A DNA stretch of 64,000 nt from an uncultured Erysipelotrichaceae bacterium (GTDB lineage: Bacteria > Bacillota_I > Bacilli_A > Erysipelotrichales > Erysipelotrichaceae), in NCBI GenBank assembly GCA_944327105.1, contig CALVGN010000052.1, forward strand, positions 1 to 64,000, read 5' to 3'. The notes beneath the pieces were generated by a model. That model was not told where the DNA came from. It was given only the letters and a program-made list of their open reading frames with translations, and searched no databases. This document shows, in pieces, positions 36,526 through 44,524 of this stretch (position 1 is the stretch's first letter; each line of letters starts with the position of its first letter). The translations under genes and the position numbers were made by a program.

Positions 36526-37259
36526 TGAACAAACCATTAGAACATGGGCAAGCCATTGTTTTACGATTGCAGGATTATAAAGACAATGCGGTATTGATCA
36601 CGGTATTGGTCAAACATATCGGTCAATTGCGGCTGATCGGCAAAGGTCAACTCAAACCCACCAGTAAACTGGCTCCCATCTGTCAGCCATTCAATACATT
36701 ATTGATCGGTTATATCCGTGCTCATGATTCATCATTGGGTCAATTGATCCAGGCATCTTGCCTGGATTCCAGAGTGGATCTGACATTTGATTTATACCAA
36801 AGCATCTATGGTCAGATCATCACGGAATTGATCGAAAAGATCACCTTTGATATGGATTACGCCCATGTGGATCTCTATGATTTTACCAATGACGCCCTCA
36901 ATGATTTGTTTGAAGACAATATCCATGATGTGATGATGTTCTATTTATTGCATCTCATGGATGCATTGGGCTATCGCATCGATATCGATTTGCCGGATGA
37001 AAACCGCAATATTCTGTATCGATTCAATATCGAAGCCGGACGGATCGAACCATTTGTTGAAGATGGTTCAAACCATCCCACACTCTCATTGATGCAACTG
37101 TATACGATCATGGCTTTTTTGAATGCATCATCCTATCATGATCCTTTATTGGATGAATTTGACCCGATCGATCCCGCTTTGATCATGGATATGCTGCATT
37201 TTATCCATTATCATTTGGGATTTGAGCTCAAAAGTGCACGATTATTGCAATCATTATAG
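36525..37259 (+). CDS. recO: DNA repair protein RecO
   Basis: Recombination mediator that loads RecA with RecR. N-terminal OB-fold (GQAIVLRLQDYKDNAVLITVL) then a helical C-terminal domain. 244 residues. The zinc-site cysteines found in many RecO proteins are not evident. Start chosen at ATG 36525, right after TAGGAGGTGG; the iterated palindrome spans the start site. Position after era is conserved. Confidence 0.9.
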   Translation: MNKPLEHGQAIVLRLQDYKDNAVLITVLVKHIGQLRLIGKGQLKPTSKLAPICQPFNTLLIGYIRAHDSSLGQLIQASCLDSRVDLTFDLYQSIYGQIITELIEKITFDMDYAHVDLYDFTNDALNDLFEDNIHDVMMFYLLHLMDALGYRIDIDLPDENRNILYRFNIEAGRIEPFVEDGSNHPTLSLMQLYTIMAFLNASSYHDPLLDEFDPIDPALIMDMLHFIHYHLGFELKSARLLQSL

Positions 37260-37280
37260 CCATTCCATTGGTTTTGTGGT

Positions 37281-37371
37281 TTAATAGTACACGCTTTCAG
37301 GCTATGGAGTCGGTTGTCTTCCCAGACCACTTGCGCAGCTTGGAAGGACAGAAAAGAAAAGGGAGAAAACA
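37281..37371 (+). promoter_or_regulatory. rpsO leader region
   Basis: The 112-base gap before rpsO contains a probable promoter (TTAATA near 37280) and a purine-rich leader with GGTTGTCTTCCCAGACCAC capable of local pairing. It could be an S15 autoregulatory leader, but no known S15 leader pattern was recognised. Confidence 0.3.
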
Positions 37372-37638
37372 ATGTTAACCAAGGAAGAAAAGAATGTCGT
37401 GTTGAGCAAATTCGCTCAAAAAGACGGCGACACCGGTTCGGTCGAAGTGCAGGTCGCTTTATTGACCTATCAAATCAACAAATTGACCGAACACATGAAG
37501 CAGAATCCGAAGGACTACCATTCCAACCGTGGTCTTTTGAAGATGGTCGGCCGTCGTAAAAACTTCATGCGTTATCTGATGAAGCACGATGTCAACCGTT
37601 ACCGTAAACTGGTTGCGGATTTAGGTTTGAGAAAATAG
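37372..37638 (+). CDS. rpsO: 30S ribosomal protein S15
   Basis: An 88-residue S15 (DTGSVEVQVALLTYQINKLT, then HMKQNPKDYHSNRGLL, and RKNFMRYL). Strong ribosome site AAAAGGGAG. Short inverted repeat GGCCAATGGCC plus T-run just after the stop acts as terminator. Confidence 0.97.
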   Translation: MLTKEEKNVVLSKFAQKDGDTGSVEVQVALLTYQINKLTEHMKQNPKDYHSNRGLLKMVGRRKNFMRYLMKHDVNRYRKLVADLGLRK

Positions 37639-37660
37639 GCCAATGGCCTATTTTCTTTTT
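37637..37660 (+). terminator. terminator of rpsO
   Basis: AAAATAGGCC / GGCCTATTTT stem around a short AAT loop, ending in TTTTTAT. Confidence 0.8.
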
Positions 37661-37697
37661 ATCGTGGTTGATGAAAGAAAAAAGGGGGGGTTGAACC

Positions 37698-38591
37698 ATG
37701 CGTTATCAAATCATCAATGATCATTTGATCATCGATCAATTGAAGGTCGATACGGATTTGATCAGTCAGATCAAATCCGCATTTCCGATGCGTTTGGTTC
37801 AACCATTGATCAATCAGAAAATGGTAAGTTTCAATGATCATGTCTTGACTACGACGATCATGGTTCGATCCATTCATGATCGTCTTATCATTCCTTTGAT
37901 TGAACCCGCGATTCCTTATGGTTATCACCATGATCCATTGAAAGTATTATATGAAGATGCATTGTTTTTGATCGTATCTAAACCCAAAGGGTTGATCATT
38001 TATGATCCAATTGATCTTAAAAATCCCCATACTTTGGTGGCAATGATCCACGGGTATTATCAAACCCATGGAGTGAATGGTGGCATCTATTATCTGCATC
38101 GCTTAGATAAAGATACCAGTGGGATCGTGGTCTGTGTCAAACATGCGGTGTTTGTTGGGATGTTAACGGACTATTTCACTAAAAATCATATCCATCGTCA
38201 ATATACGGCATTGGTAAAAGGGGTGGTCGAACCAAAGCATATCGTGATCGATCAACCCATTGGTAAAAATCGTCATGCCAGTAATCGGTATTTGGTTTTA
38301 CCATCTGGTAAGTCTGCAAAAACACAAATCGATGTGATCAAATATGGGTCTTACCATAAAATACCGGTCAGTGTGGTTCAAGCCACATTGCATACGGGTC
38401 GGACCCATCAGATCCGAGTCCATATGGAATATATCCATCATCCGATCATCAATGATCCATACTATGGTTCGACCATAGATACATTCGGCTTGAAATTGCA
38501 TGCATCCCATATCGATTTCATCCATCCATTGACCAATGATCTGTTATCCATCGATGATCCGATGGATTTTCAACTGGATACCATCCATTAA
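37698..38591 (+). CDS. RluA-family pseudouridine synthase
   Basis: Isomerises uridine to pseudouridine in rRNA or tRNA. The catalytic Asp is in YYLHRLDKDTSGIVV near residue 137, followed by HTGRTHQIRVHM. The N terminus is short and lacks a clear S4 domain, so the exact family member (RluD, RluA or YlyB-like) is not settled. The ATG ends a palindrome half-site (GGGTTGAACCATG) right after a poly-G ribosome site. Several other copies lie inside (37794, 38464). The 3' end overlaps the convergent metallophosphoesterase gene by 4 bases. Confidence 0.88.
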   Translation: MRYQIINDHLIIDQLKVDTDLISQIKSAFPMRLVQPLINQKMVSFNDHVLTTTIMVRSIHDRLIIPLIEPAIPYGYHHDPLKVLYEDALFLIVSKPKGLIIYDPIDLKNPHTLVAMIHGYYQTHGVNGGIYYLHRLDKDTSGIVVCVKHAVFVGMLTDYFTKNHIHRQYTALVKGVVEPKHIVIDQPIGKNRHASNRYLVLPSGKSAKTQIDVIKYGSYHKIPVSVVQATLHTGRTHQIRVHMEYIHHPIINDPYYGSTIDTFGLKLHASHIDFIHPLTNDLLSIDDPMDFQLDTIH

Positions 38592-39448
38592 TCCGTACGG
38601 GTTGGATCATTGCCATTATGGAAGGTATATAAAATAAATCCGGCTGGTGCACCAAAACGGGCATCCAATATGGTCGTACCCGCCCCATTATTGATATCCA
38701 ACACCGTATTGCTTAACGTATAGGAACCATGCTGGTAATACGAGCATCCTTGCGTTTCATAGATCCCGCCGATAAAGGGGATATAAATCTGTCCGCCCAA
38801 TGAATCCCCGGCGACCACTCGATCCACATTGACACTGATCTTTGAAACGATATCCGGGGTATGGGTCACCACCAAGGTATACATGGTCGGAGAAAGTGTA
38901 TTGAGCAAAGCGATATCGGGGGTTTCATTGATCATATTGGCTAATCCGACCAATTGGATGGCAGAGGTATTCTTGTTGCGTATGGTGATACCACGGTTGG
39001 TGATGTTTTCAAATTGAGAATTGGTAAGGATCGTATCCACACGAGCCGAATCCCCGTTGATCACATCATGTTCACCATGGACATAGAATTTACCCAATGG
39101 TGCCTCCAGTTGATTCAATGCACGGGTCAGCGAATCAATGGTTTCACCATCGATCTGCGCTTTCTCCGAAAACAGATCCCCGCCAAATATGATCACATCC
39201 GGATCATCCGCATTGATGGCTTCAACCAATTTATCCAGTCGATCATCATCAAAATATTCCCCATAATACAAATCTGAAAAGAATGCAATCTTCACCCCTG
39301 AAAAATCATCACTGATTTTGTTAGAATAGATTGCAATGGAACGGGTCTTAAACGTTACCGGTGCGATCCACACACTGTGGCCGATCATCAGTAACAATCC
39401 CACCAGTATCCCACCGGTGATCACCAACAGTTTCCACACTGTTTTCAT
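38588..39448 (-). CDS. metallophosphoesterase-like protein with degraded active site
   Basis: A 286-residue protein with one N-terminal membrane helix and a calcineurin-like phosphoesterase fold similar to YkuE/YaeI. The usual metal ligands are altered: DxH reads DLY (FFSDLYYG), GNHD reads GEHD (VHGEHDV), and the GHTHGGQ loop reads GDSLGGQ. GGDLF and THTPD remain. At least three histidines or asparagines expected to bind metals are replaced, so catalysis by the normal mechanism is doubtful. It may be a pseudoenzyme or use a different ligand set. Convergent with the pseudouridine synthase gene. Confidence 0.75.
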   Translation of the reverse strand: MKTVWKLLVITGGILVGLLLMIGHSVWIAPVTFKTRSIAIYSNKISDDFSGVKIAFFSDLYYGEYFDDDRLDKLVEAINADDPDVIIFGGDLFSEKAQIDGETIDSLTRALNQLEAPLGKFYVHGEHDVINGDSARVDTILTNSQFENITNRGITIRNKNTSAIQLVGLANMINETPDIALLNTLSPTMYTLVVTHTPDIVSKISVNVDRVVAGDSLGGQIYIPFIGGIYETQGCSYYQHGSYTLSNTVLDINNGAGTTILDARFGAPAGFILYTFHNGNDPTRTD

Positions 39449-39495
39449 GACGATTATTTTACCATCATTGATCCACGATGGTTAGAAGGGAAAAC

Positions 39496-40260
39496 ATGGC
39501 TGCATTTTTAATTGATCTGGACGGGACGATGTACCGTGGCATCGATCCGATCGACGGCGCGATCGAATGGATCGATACCCTCAATGCCTTCAATGTCCCG
39601 TATTTATTTTTGACGAACAATTCTTCGCGCACTCCCAAACAAGCCGCAGCCCATATGAATAAGATCGGCTTTCATGTGACGCCGGATAAATTCTATACAT
39701 CGGCCATGGCGGCCGTCTCGACGATCAAAGCGGAAGATCCACTGGCGAAAACCGCAGCGTATATCGGTGAAGGTGGCATGTATGAAGCGTTGGTCGAAGG
39801 GGGATTTGAATTGGATTATCATCATCCCCAATATTTCTTTGTTGGATTGAATCGGGAAGCGACGTATTCGGATTATTCCGAAGCTGCGCGATTGATCTTA
39901 AACGGCGCAAAACTGGTTGGAACCAATAATGATCGAATATTGCTTTCGGAAGCCGGCGCCAATGTGGGAAATGGTTCGATCGTGGCGATGTTGGAATATT
40001 GTACCAGCAAGGTGGCCATTAAAATCGGTAAACCGTATTCCCCGATATTTATCGGCGCCTTGAAGAAATTGAAAGTCAATGCGGATGAAGTGTTTATGGT
40101 CGGGGACAATCTGGAAACGGATATTGCCGGGGCAACACGTGCCGGATTGAAATCGATCTTTATCGATAGTGGGGTCCACCATTTGGAAGATATAGCAGAT
40201 TTGGGCATCCAGCCGACGTATTATTGTAAAAACGTATTGGATATTGCGACGTTGTTTTAA
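39496..40260 (+). CDS. HAD-family phosphatase (NagD-like)
   Basis: Cytoplasmic HAD hydrolase of the NagD/AraL subgroup. Motif I FLIDLDGTMYRG (nucleophile Asp), motif II FLTNNSSRTP, Lys in KIGKPYS, and motif IV MVGDNLETDIAGA are all intact. Likely dephosphorylates nucleotides or sugar phosphates. ATG 39496 follows AGAAGGGA. 254 residues is typical. Confidence 0.9.
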   Translation: MAAFLIDLDGTMYRGIDPIDGAIEWIDTLNAFNVPYLFLTNNSSRTPKQAAAHMNKIGFHVTPDKFYTSAMAAVSTIKAEDPLAKTAAYIGEGGMYEALVEGGFELDYHHPQYFFVGLNREATYSDYSEAARLILNGAKLVGTNNDRILLSEAGANVGNGSIVAMLEYCTSKVAIKIGKPYSPIFIGALKKLKVNADEVFMVGDNLETDIAGATRAGLKSIFIDSGVHHLEDIADLGIQPTYYCKNVLDIATLF

Positions 40261-40323
40261 GCATCGATGTATCGCATTTATCGGATGTATGATATACAGT
40301 GGAAAATTCTTGATGGAGGCAAT

Positions 40324-40542
40324 ATGAGTATAAGATTTCATGATTTAGCGTTAGTTTTGATCATTATTAGGTTTGTCTATGTTTTGGTTTATTTGAAATC
40401 GGATCCAAGTTTACTCAGTATGGCGACCGATAATGAAAATTACGCTCTAATGGATATTCTCAAAATTCGCAATATCGGGATCGGTGCATTAATTGCTGGG
40501 GCTGTTTGCTTTGTTGCAGGTATAAAAACGGGTTCAAAATAG
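40324..40542 (+). CDS. small two-helix membrane protein, unknown
   Basis: A 72-residue protein with hydrophobic segments at about residues 5-22 and 48-66 and a short polar middle, ending KTGSK. ATG 40324 follows GATGGAGG at good spacing, and a terminator follows, so it is likely translated. No family recognised. Confidence 0.6.
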   Translation: MSIRFHDLALVLIIIRFVYVLVYLKSDPSLLSMATDNENYALMDILKIRNIGIGALIAGAVCFVAGIKTGSK

Positions 40543-40556
40543 AACCCATTTTTTTG
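40524..40556 (+). terminator. terminator after the small membrane protein
   Basis: GGGTTC / GAACCC stem with AAAATA loop and T-run, overlapping the end of the gene. Confidence 0.75.
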
Positions 40557-40655
40557 TTTTGGTTTAGGATAACTATAGTTTGTTCAAACCGTAGTATGAC
40601 TTCTTTCTTGTCATTGGTGGTGTTTATCTGATCATTGAAGGAATGATAATGCGGA

Positions 40656-41516
40656 TCATTTAAGGGTTTCGAGTTTATCCTCGATCACCTGGATCGCGAC
40701 GCATCCTGGACCACCTTGTACGATACAGGTTGGACATAATGGCAATACTTCCACGATGTGGTTGGGGAAACGGGTATTGATGGCTGAAACCATCTGCAAT
40801 GCCATCAATTCATTATCGGCATGGACGACATAGAAGTGCTGTGGTTTGTTGATATCCACCTTGGATTGGATATCATCCAAAATCTTTTTGGTCATGGCTT
40901 TGACTGTACGGGTAATCGCAAATTTATCCAGATGGCGACCATCGCTTGTAATGGTCACGGCCACCTGTAAATTCAACAATCCACCCAATTTAGCTGTGAC
41001 GGCATTGCAACGTCCACCTCGTTTTAAAAATTGGAAATCCTGAGGGATCAGGTAACTCCAGGTGGTTTCTCTGATTTCATCCAGTTTTTCGATGATTGCA
41101 TCCATGGTCAAACCAAGATCTGCCAGTTTACGGGCATAACGGACCATGTAGCGTTGAGGTCCGGCAATGGTTTTACTGTTATATACGGTGATATTTTCCG
41201 GATGGTCATACCCAAGACGCATCGTGGAAAAACTGTTGAACGTACCACTTAATCCATCAGCGATGGTAATGGCGATCCCTTGTTCTCCTTCATTCAATGC
41301 GCCATAGGCATTTTTGATGTCATAGGGCGAAGGTTGGGAAGAAGAGGGGACCACATGGTCCACGACGATTTTGGATAACAGGGTCTCTGGTGATAATTCC
41401 ACATATTCCTTGAATGATAATCCATCATAAAGGATCTGCATGGGGACTGCGACGATATCGACTTTTGAAGCAGCTTCCGGAGAATACTGGCAACATGTAT
41501 CGGTAAATATTTTCAT
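40656..41516 (-). CDS. DegV-family fatty-acid-binding protein
   Basis: A 286-residue DegV protein, a family that binds fatty acids and supports the FakA kinase. Visible features are FTDTCCQYSPEAA at the N terminus, VPSSSQPSP and the glycine-rich LKRGGRCNAV. ATG 41516 follows AAAGGAG; a longer in-frame start is less likely. An exact palindrome sits in its 5' leader (41536). Confidence 0.9.
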   Translation of the reverse strand: MKIFTDTCCQYSPEAASKVDIVAVPMQILYDGLSFKEYVELSPETLLSKIVVDHVVPSSSQPSPYDIKNAYGALNEGEQGIAITIADGLSGTFNSFSTMRLGYDHPENITVYNSKTIAGPQRYMVRYARKLADLGLTMDAIIEKLDEIRETTWSYLIPQDFQFLKRGGRCNAVTAKLGGLLNLQVAVTITSDGRHLDKFAITRTVKAMTKKILDDIQSKVDINKPQHFYVVHADNELMALQMVSAINTRFPNHIVEVLPLCPTCIVQGGPGCVAIQVIEDKLETLK

Positions 41517-41535
41517 GAAAGGGGTCTCCTTTGAA

Positions 41536-41548
41536 ATGGTTGAACCAT
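41536..41548. repeat. palindrome ATGGTTGAACCAT in the degV leader
   Basis: Exact copy within the larger AAATGGTTGAACCATTT; a second (N4) copy lies at 41579. Confidence 0.85.
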
Positions 41549-41649
41549 TTAACAAATTGATTATATCAATGTTGAAGGATGGTTAAAACCATAAAGAACC
41601 ATAAAGAATCATTGTTATTCCATCGTTTCATGATAGACTGTAGCAGCCC

Positions 41650-42834
41650 ATGAAAAAACTAAATTGCTTCCTGCTGATGCTTTTGGTGTGCATCCTGCAG
41701 ATCAATCCGCTGGTTCATGCTGAAAATACCCATAGTATGGTCCATGAACTGGATATTCCCATTCTCTATGGTGATACCACGATCACCAATACCATCGATG
41801 CGTTTCGTGATCTGCAATCCACGATCATCCATCGTCCCAAAGTCAATACCCATGGCATCTATTACACGGCTTACAGTGCTGCCAGTGAAAACATGATCGA
41901 CTGGTTGATCGATATATCCCGTGTTTCATCCATCAATGCCGTGGTGATCGATATCAAGGATGATTCCGGATATTTGACCATCGACAGTGATGATCCTTTG
42001 ATCCAATCCATCGGTAGTTCGATCGATATCATCGATGATATCGAATCCACCATCCAACGCTTGCACAACAATGGCATCTATTGCATCGCAAGGATCGTGA
42101 CATTCAAAGATCCATATTTGGCGAATGTACGACCACAATGGGCACTGTATACCAATGATGGACAATTGTATAAAGATGACAGTGGTCTAGCATGGATCGA
42201 TCCCACCAATCATGAAGTGTGGGATTATATACTGGCCTGTTGCAAAGCGGCCGTTGATGTTGGTTTTGATGAGATCCAATTCGACTATATCCGCTTTACC
42301 ACCGAAGGGAAGATCTGGGAAATCAACTACAACGGGATGAGTGATGCCCAAAAGATGGCCGTGATCTGCGAGGCGGTGGATTATTTTACCGATTATCTTA
42401 AACCATTGGGGGTGTATGTCTCCGCGGATGTGTTTGGTTCGATCATCGGCAGTGAGATCGACAGTGCCATCGTTGGTCAAAATTATGTCCAACTGGCCAA
42501 GGAATTGGATTACATCTCTCCAATGATCTATCCCAGTCATTACGGCAATGGTTTTTTTGGATTGGATGTACCGGATCTGTATCCCTATGATGTGATCTAT
42601 AATGCACTGAGTCAATCCAATGCATTGTTGGATCCATTACGTCACGATGGTCAAACCATTGCTTTGATACGACCATGGCTGCAGGACTTTACGGCATCTT
42701 ATTTACGAAAATACCGGGAATATGAAGATGAAGAAGTGGGTCTTCAAGTCCAAGCGAGTTATGATTGTGGTTCCATGGGATGGTTATTGTGGAATGCCTC
42801 CAATACATACCATGTCGCATCATTTTATGACTGA
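41650..42834 (+). CDS. secreted putative glycoside hydrolase (DUF4015-like)
   Basis: A 394-residue exported protein. The N terminus is a classical signal peptide (basic MKKLN, hydrophobic core, cleavage near VHAEN). The body resembles the DUF4015 putative glycoside hydrolase family: INAVVIDIKDDSGYLTI, ARIVTFKDPYLA, FDEIQFDYIRFTTEG, and SADVFGSIIG with an acidic catalytic-like pattern of a TIM barrel. Substrate is unknown; a wall or capsule polysaccharide is plausible. A palindrome-based terminator follows. Confidence 0.85.
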   Translation: MKKLNCFLLMLLVCILQINPLVHAENTHSMVHELDIPILYGDTTITNTIDAFRDLQSTIIHRPKVNTHGIYYTAYSAASENMIDWLIDISRVSSINAVVIDIKDDSGYLTIDSDDPLIQSIGSSIDIIDDIESTIQRLHNNGIYCIARIVTFKDPYLANVRPQWALYTNDGQLYKDDSGLAWIDPTNHEVWDYILACCKAAVDVGFDEIQFDYIRFTTEGKIWEINYNGMSDAQKMAVICEAVDYFTDYLKPLGVYVSADVFGSIIGSEIDSAIVGQNYVQLAKELDYISPMIYPSHYGNGFFGLDVPDLYPYDVIYNALSQSNALLDPLRHDGQTIALIRPWLQDFTASYLRKYREYEDEEVGLQVQASYDCGSMGWLLWNASNTYHVASFYD

Positions 42835-42843
42835 ATGTTTTTT

Positions 42844-42871
42844 ATACGATGGTTGAACCATCGTATTTTTA
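42844..42871 (+). terminator. terminator built on the iterated palindrome
   Basis: ATACGAT-GGTTGAACC-ATCGTAT is a 23-base palindrome containing an exact ATGGTTGAACCAT, followed by TTTT. The repeat here forms the stem of the terminator of the upstream gene. Confidence 0.8.
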
Positions 42872-42957
42872 TATGGACATCCATTGTATTAATATTGCCC
42901 ATTCTCAACGTTTAGGTGTACAACAAATACAGTGAAAAAGGAAAGGAAGTACGCTTT

Positions 42958-44196
42958 ATGCCAACACAAAAACAACTCGCTCAATTTGCTAAACTTGCCA
43001 TTAAATTAGGGATCAATCCATCCAAAGGACAACCGGTGGTGATCAACGCCCCGGTCGAAGCGTATGCATTCGTCCGCTTATGCGTCCAAGAAGCATACCG
43101 CTTAGGCAGTGGCAAAGTCAGCGTGTATTGGAGTGATAATGATCTGACTCGGCTTGATTATGAAAATGTCGCGACAGATCAATTGAAGGTTGTGCCCAAC
43201 TGGCGCATCGAACGGATGAAAGACGATCAAGAAAAGGGCATCTGCCGCTTATCGATTTCCTCACCCGATCCGGATTTGCTCGATGGGATCGATCCTTTTA
43301 AAATCAAGACCGTATCGATGGAAAACATGAAAGCGGCCATGCCGTTTCAGAATTATTTCATGAATAATGAAGGACAATGGTCCATCGTGGCTTATCCCAA
43401 TGTCAAATGGGCGCGCAAAGTGTTCCCGGATGAAACGGATGATCAAGTCGCAGTCGATAAACTGTGGGATGCGATCCTTTCCGCTTCCCGTGTCTTTGAT
43501 GACATGGATGTCGAGGATGCATGGAATCAACATAATCAAACCATCCATCATCATGCCGATTTATTGAATCACTACAACTTCAAATCGCTGCATTTTAAAA
43601 ACAAGTATGGCACGGATCTCACCGTTGGTTTGATCAAAGACCATATCTGGTGTGGTGGGGATGAAAAAAGCAGCAAGGGCGTGATCTTTAATGCCAATAT
43701 CCCAACCGAAGAAGTCTTTACCATGCCAGATCGCTATCATATCGATGGGACGGTGGTTTCGACCAAGCCACTCAATTACAACGGTCAATTGATCCATCGA
43801 TTCAAACTGACATTCAAGGATGGTGTGGTCATCGATGCCGTATCTGACGATAATCAGATCGTATTGGATCAATTGTTGGATAGTGATCAAGGAAGTCGCT
43901 CGTTGGGTGAGGTGGCGTTGATTTCGTATGATTCGCCGATCTCCAATTCAGGGTTGTTGTTCTATAACACGCTTTTTGATGAAAATGCATCGTGTCATTT
44001 AGCGCTGGGTGCGTGTTATCCGACCACGGTCAAAGGTGGTGAAACCATGAGTCGAGATGAATTGTATGCATTGGGTGGCAATGATTCGATGAATCATGAA
44101 GATTTCATGTTTGGCAGTGAAGATATGTCTGTGGTCGGTACGACATACGATGGTCAAACCATTGAAGTGTTCAAAGACGGGAACTTCTGCATTTAG
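42958..44196 (+). CDS. M29-family aminopeptidase (AmpS/PepS-like)
   Basis: Cytoplasmic metal-dependent aminopeptidase of the M29 family, 412 residues. Metal-ligand regions visible: NIPTEEVFTMPD, the paired Glu of SLGEVAL, CHLALG, and SMNHEDFMFG. ATG 42958 follows AAAGGAAAG. Palindrome copies at 44150 and 44200 fall at its end, the first encoding YDGQTIEV. Confidence 0.92.
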   Translation: MPTQKQLAQFAKLAIKLGINPSKGQPVVINAPVEAYAFVRLCVQEAYRLGSGKVSVYWSDNDLTRLDYENVATDQLKVVPNWRIERMKDDQEKGICRLSISSPDPDLLDGIDPFKIKTVSMENMKAAMPFQNYFMNNEGQWSIVAYPNVKWARKVFPDETDDQVAVDKLWDAILSASRVFDDMDVEDAWNQHNQTIHHHADLLNHYNFKSLHFKNKYGTDLTVGLIKDHIWCGGDEKSSKGVIFNANIPTEEVFTMPDRYHIDGTVVSTKPLNYNGQLIHRFKLTFKDGVVIDAVSDDNQIVLDQLLDSDQGSRSLGEVALISYDSPISNSGLLFYNTLFDENASCHLALGACYPTTVKGGETMSRDELYALGGNDSMNHEDFMFGSEDMSVVGTTYDGQTIEVFKDGNFCI

Positions 44197-44224
44197 TCTA
44201 TGGTTCAACCATGATATTTCATGT

Positions 44225-44230
44225 TATAAT
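44225..44230 (+). promoter_or_regulatory. -10 element of the leuS T-box leader
   Basis: TATAAT, about 10 bases before the expected start of the T-box transcript. No good -35 was seen, since the palindrome at 44200 occupies that region. Confidence 0.45.
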
Positions 44231-44236
44231 CACTTT

Positions 44237-44495
44237 CGCGTATGACGCGAAGTAGTAATCAATTGGATCGTGTTTAGAGAGCTTTCGGAAGGTGCAAGAA
44301 AGTCAATGATCCTTGATGAACTCGTCGCTGAGCAGGGAAAACCCCGGTTCGTTGCCGTTATCCAACGAAAATCAAGTGCATGGTTCAACCATGAAGATGA
44401 ACCATGAATCAAGGTGGTAACACGCTTATTTCAGGCGTCCTTGAATCCGTATGGTAATACCATACGCTTCAAGGACGCCTGTTTTATGGTTTGAC
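44237..44495 (+). promoter_or_regulatory. T-box leader controlling leuS (leucine tRNA)
   Basis: A classic T-box riboswitch. The conserved T-box GTGGTAACACG occurs at about 44414, a Stem I with specifier region GAACTCG gives the Leu codon CTC at about 44320, and the terminator stem (GGCGTCCTTGAA with TTCAAGGACGCC, then GTTTTAT) follows. Uncharged tRNA-Leu would favour antitermination and raise LeuRS. Two exact iterated palindromes are embedded, at 44380 between Stem I and the T-box and at 44451 at the tip of the terminator hairpin. Confidence 0.92.
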
Positions 44496-44524
44496 CACAC
44501 ATAAAAATAAGAAAGGAAAACTCT

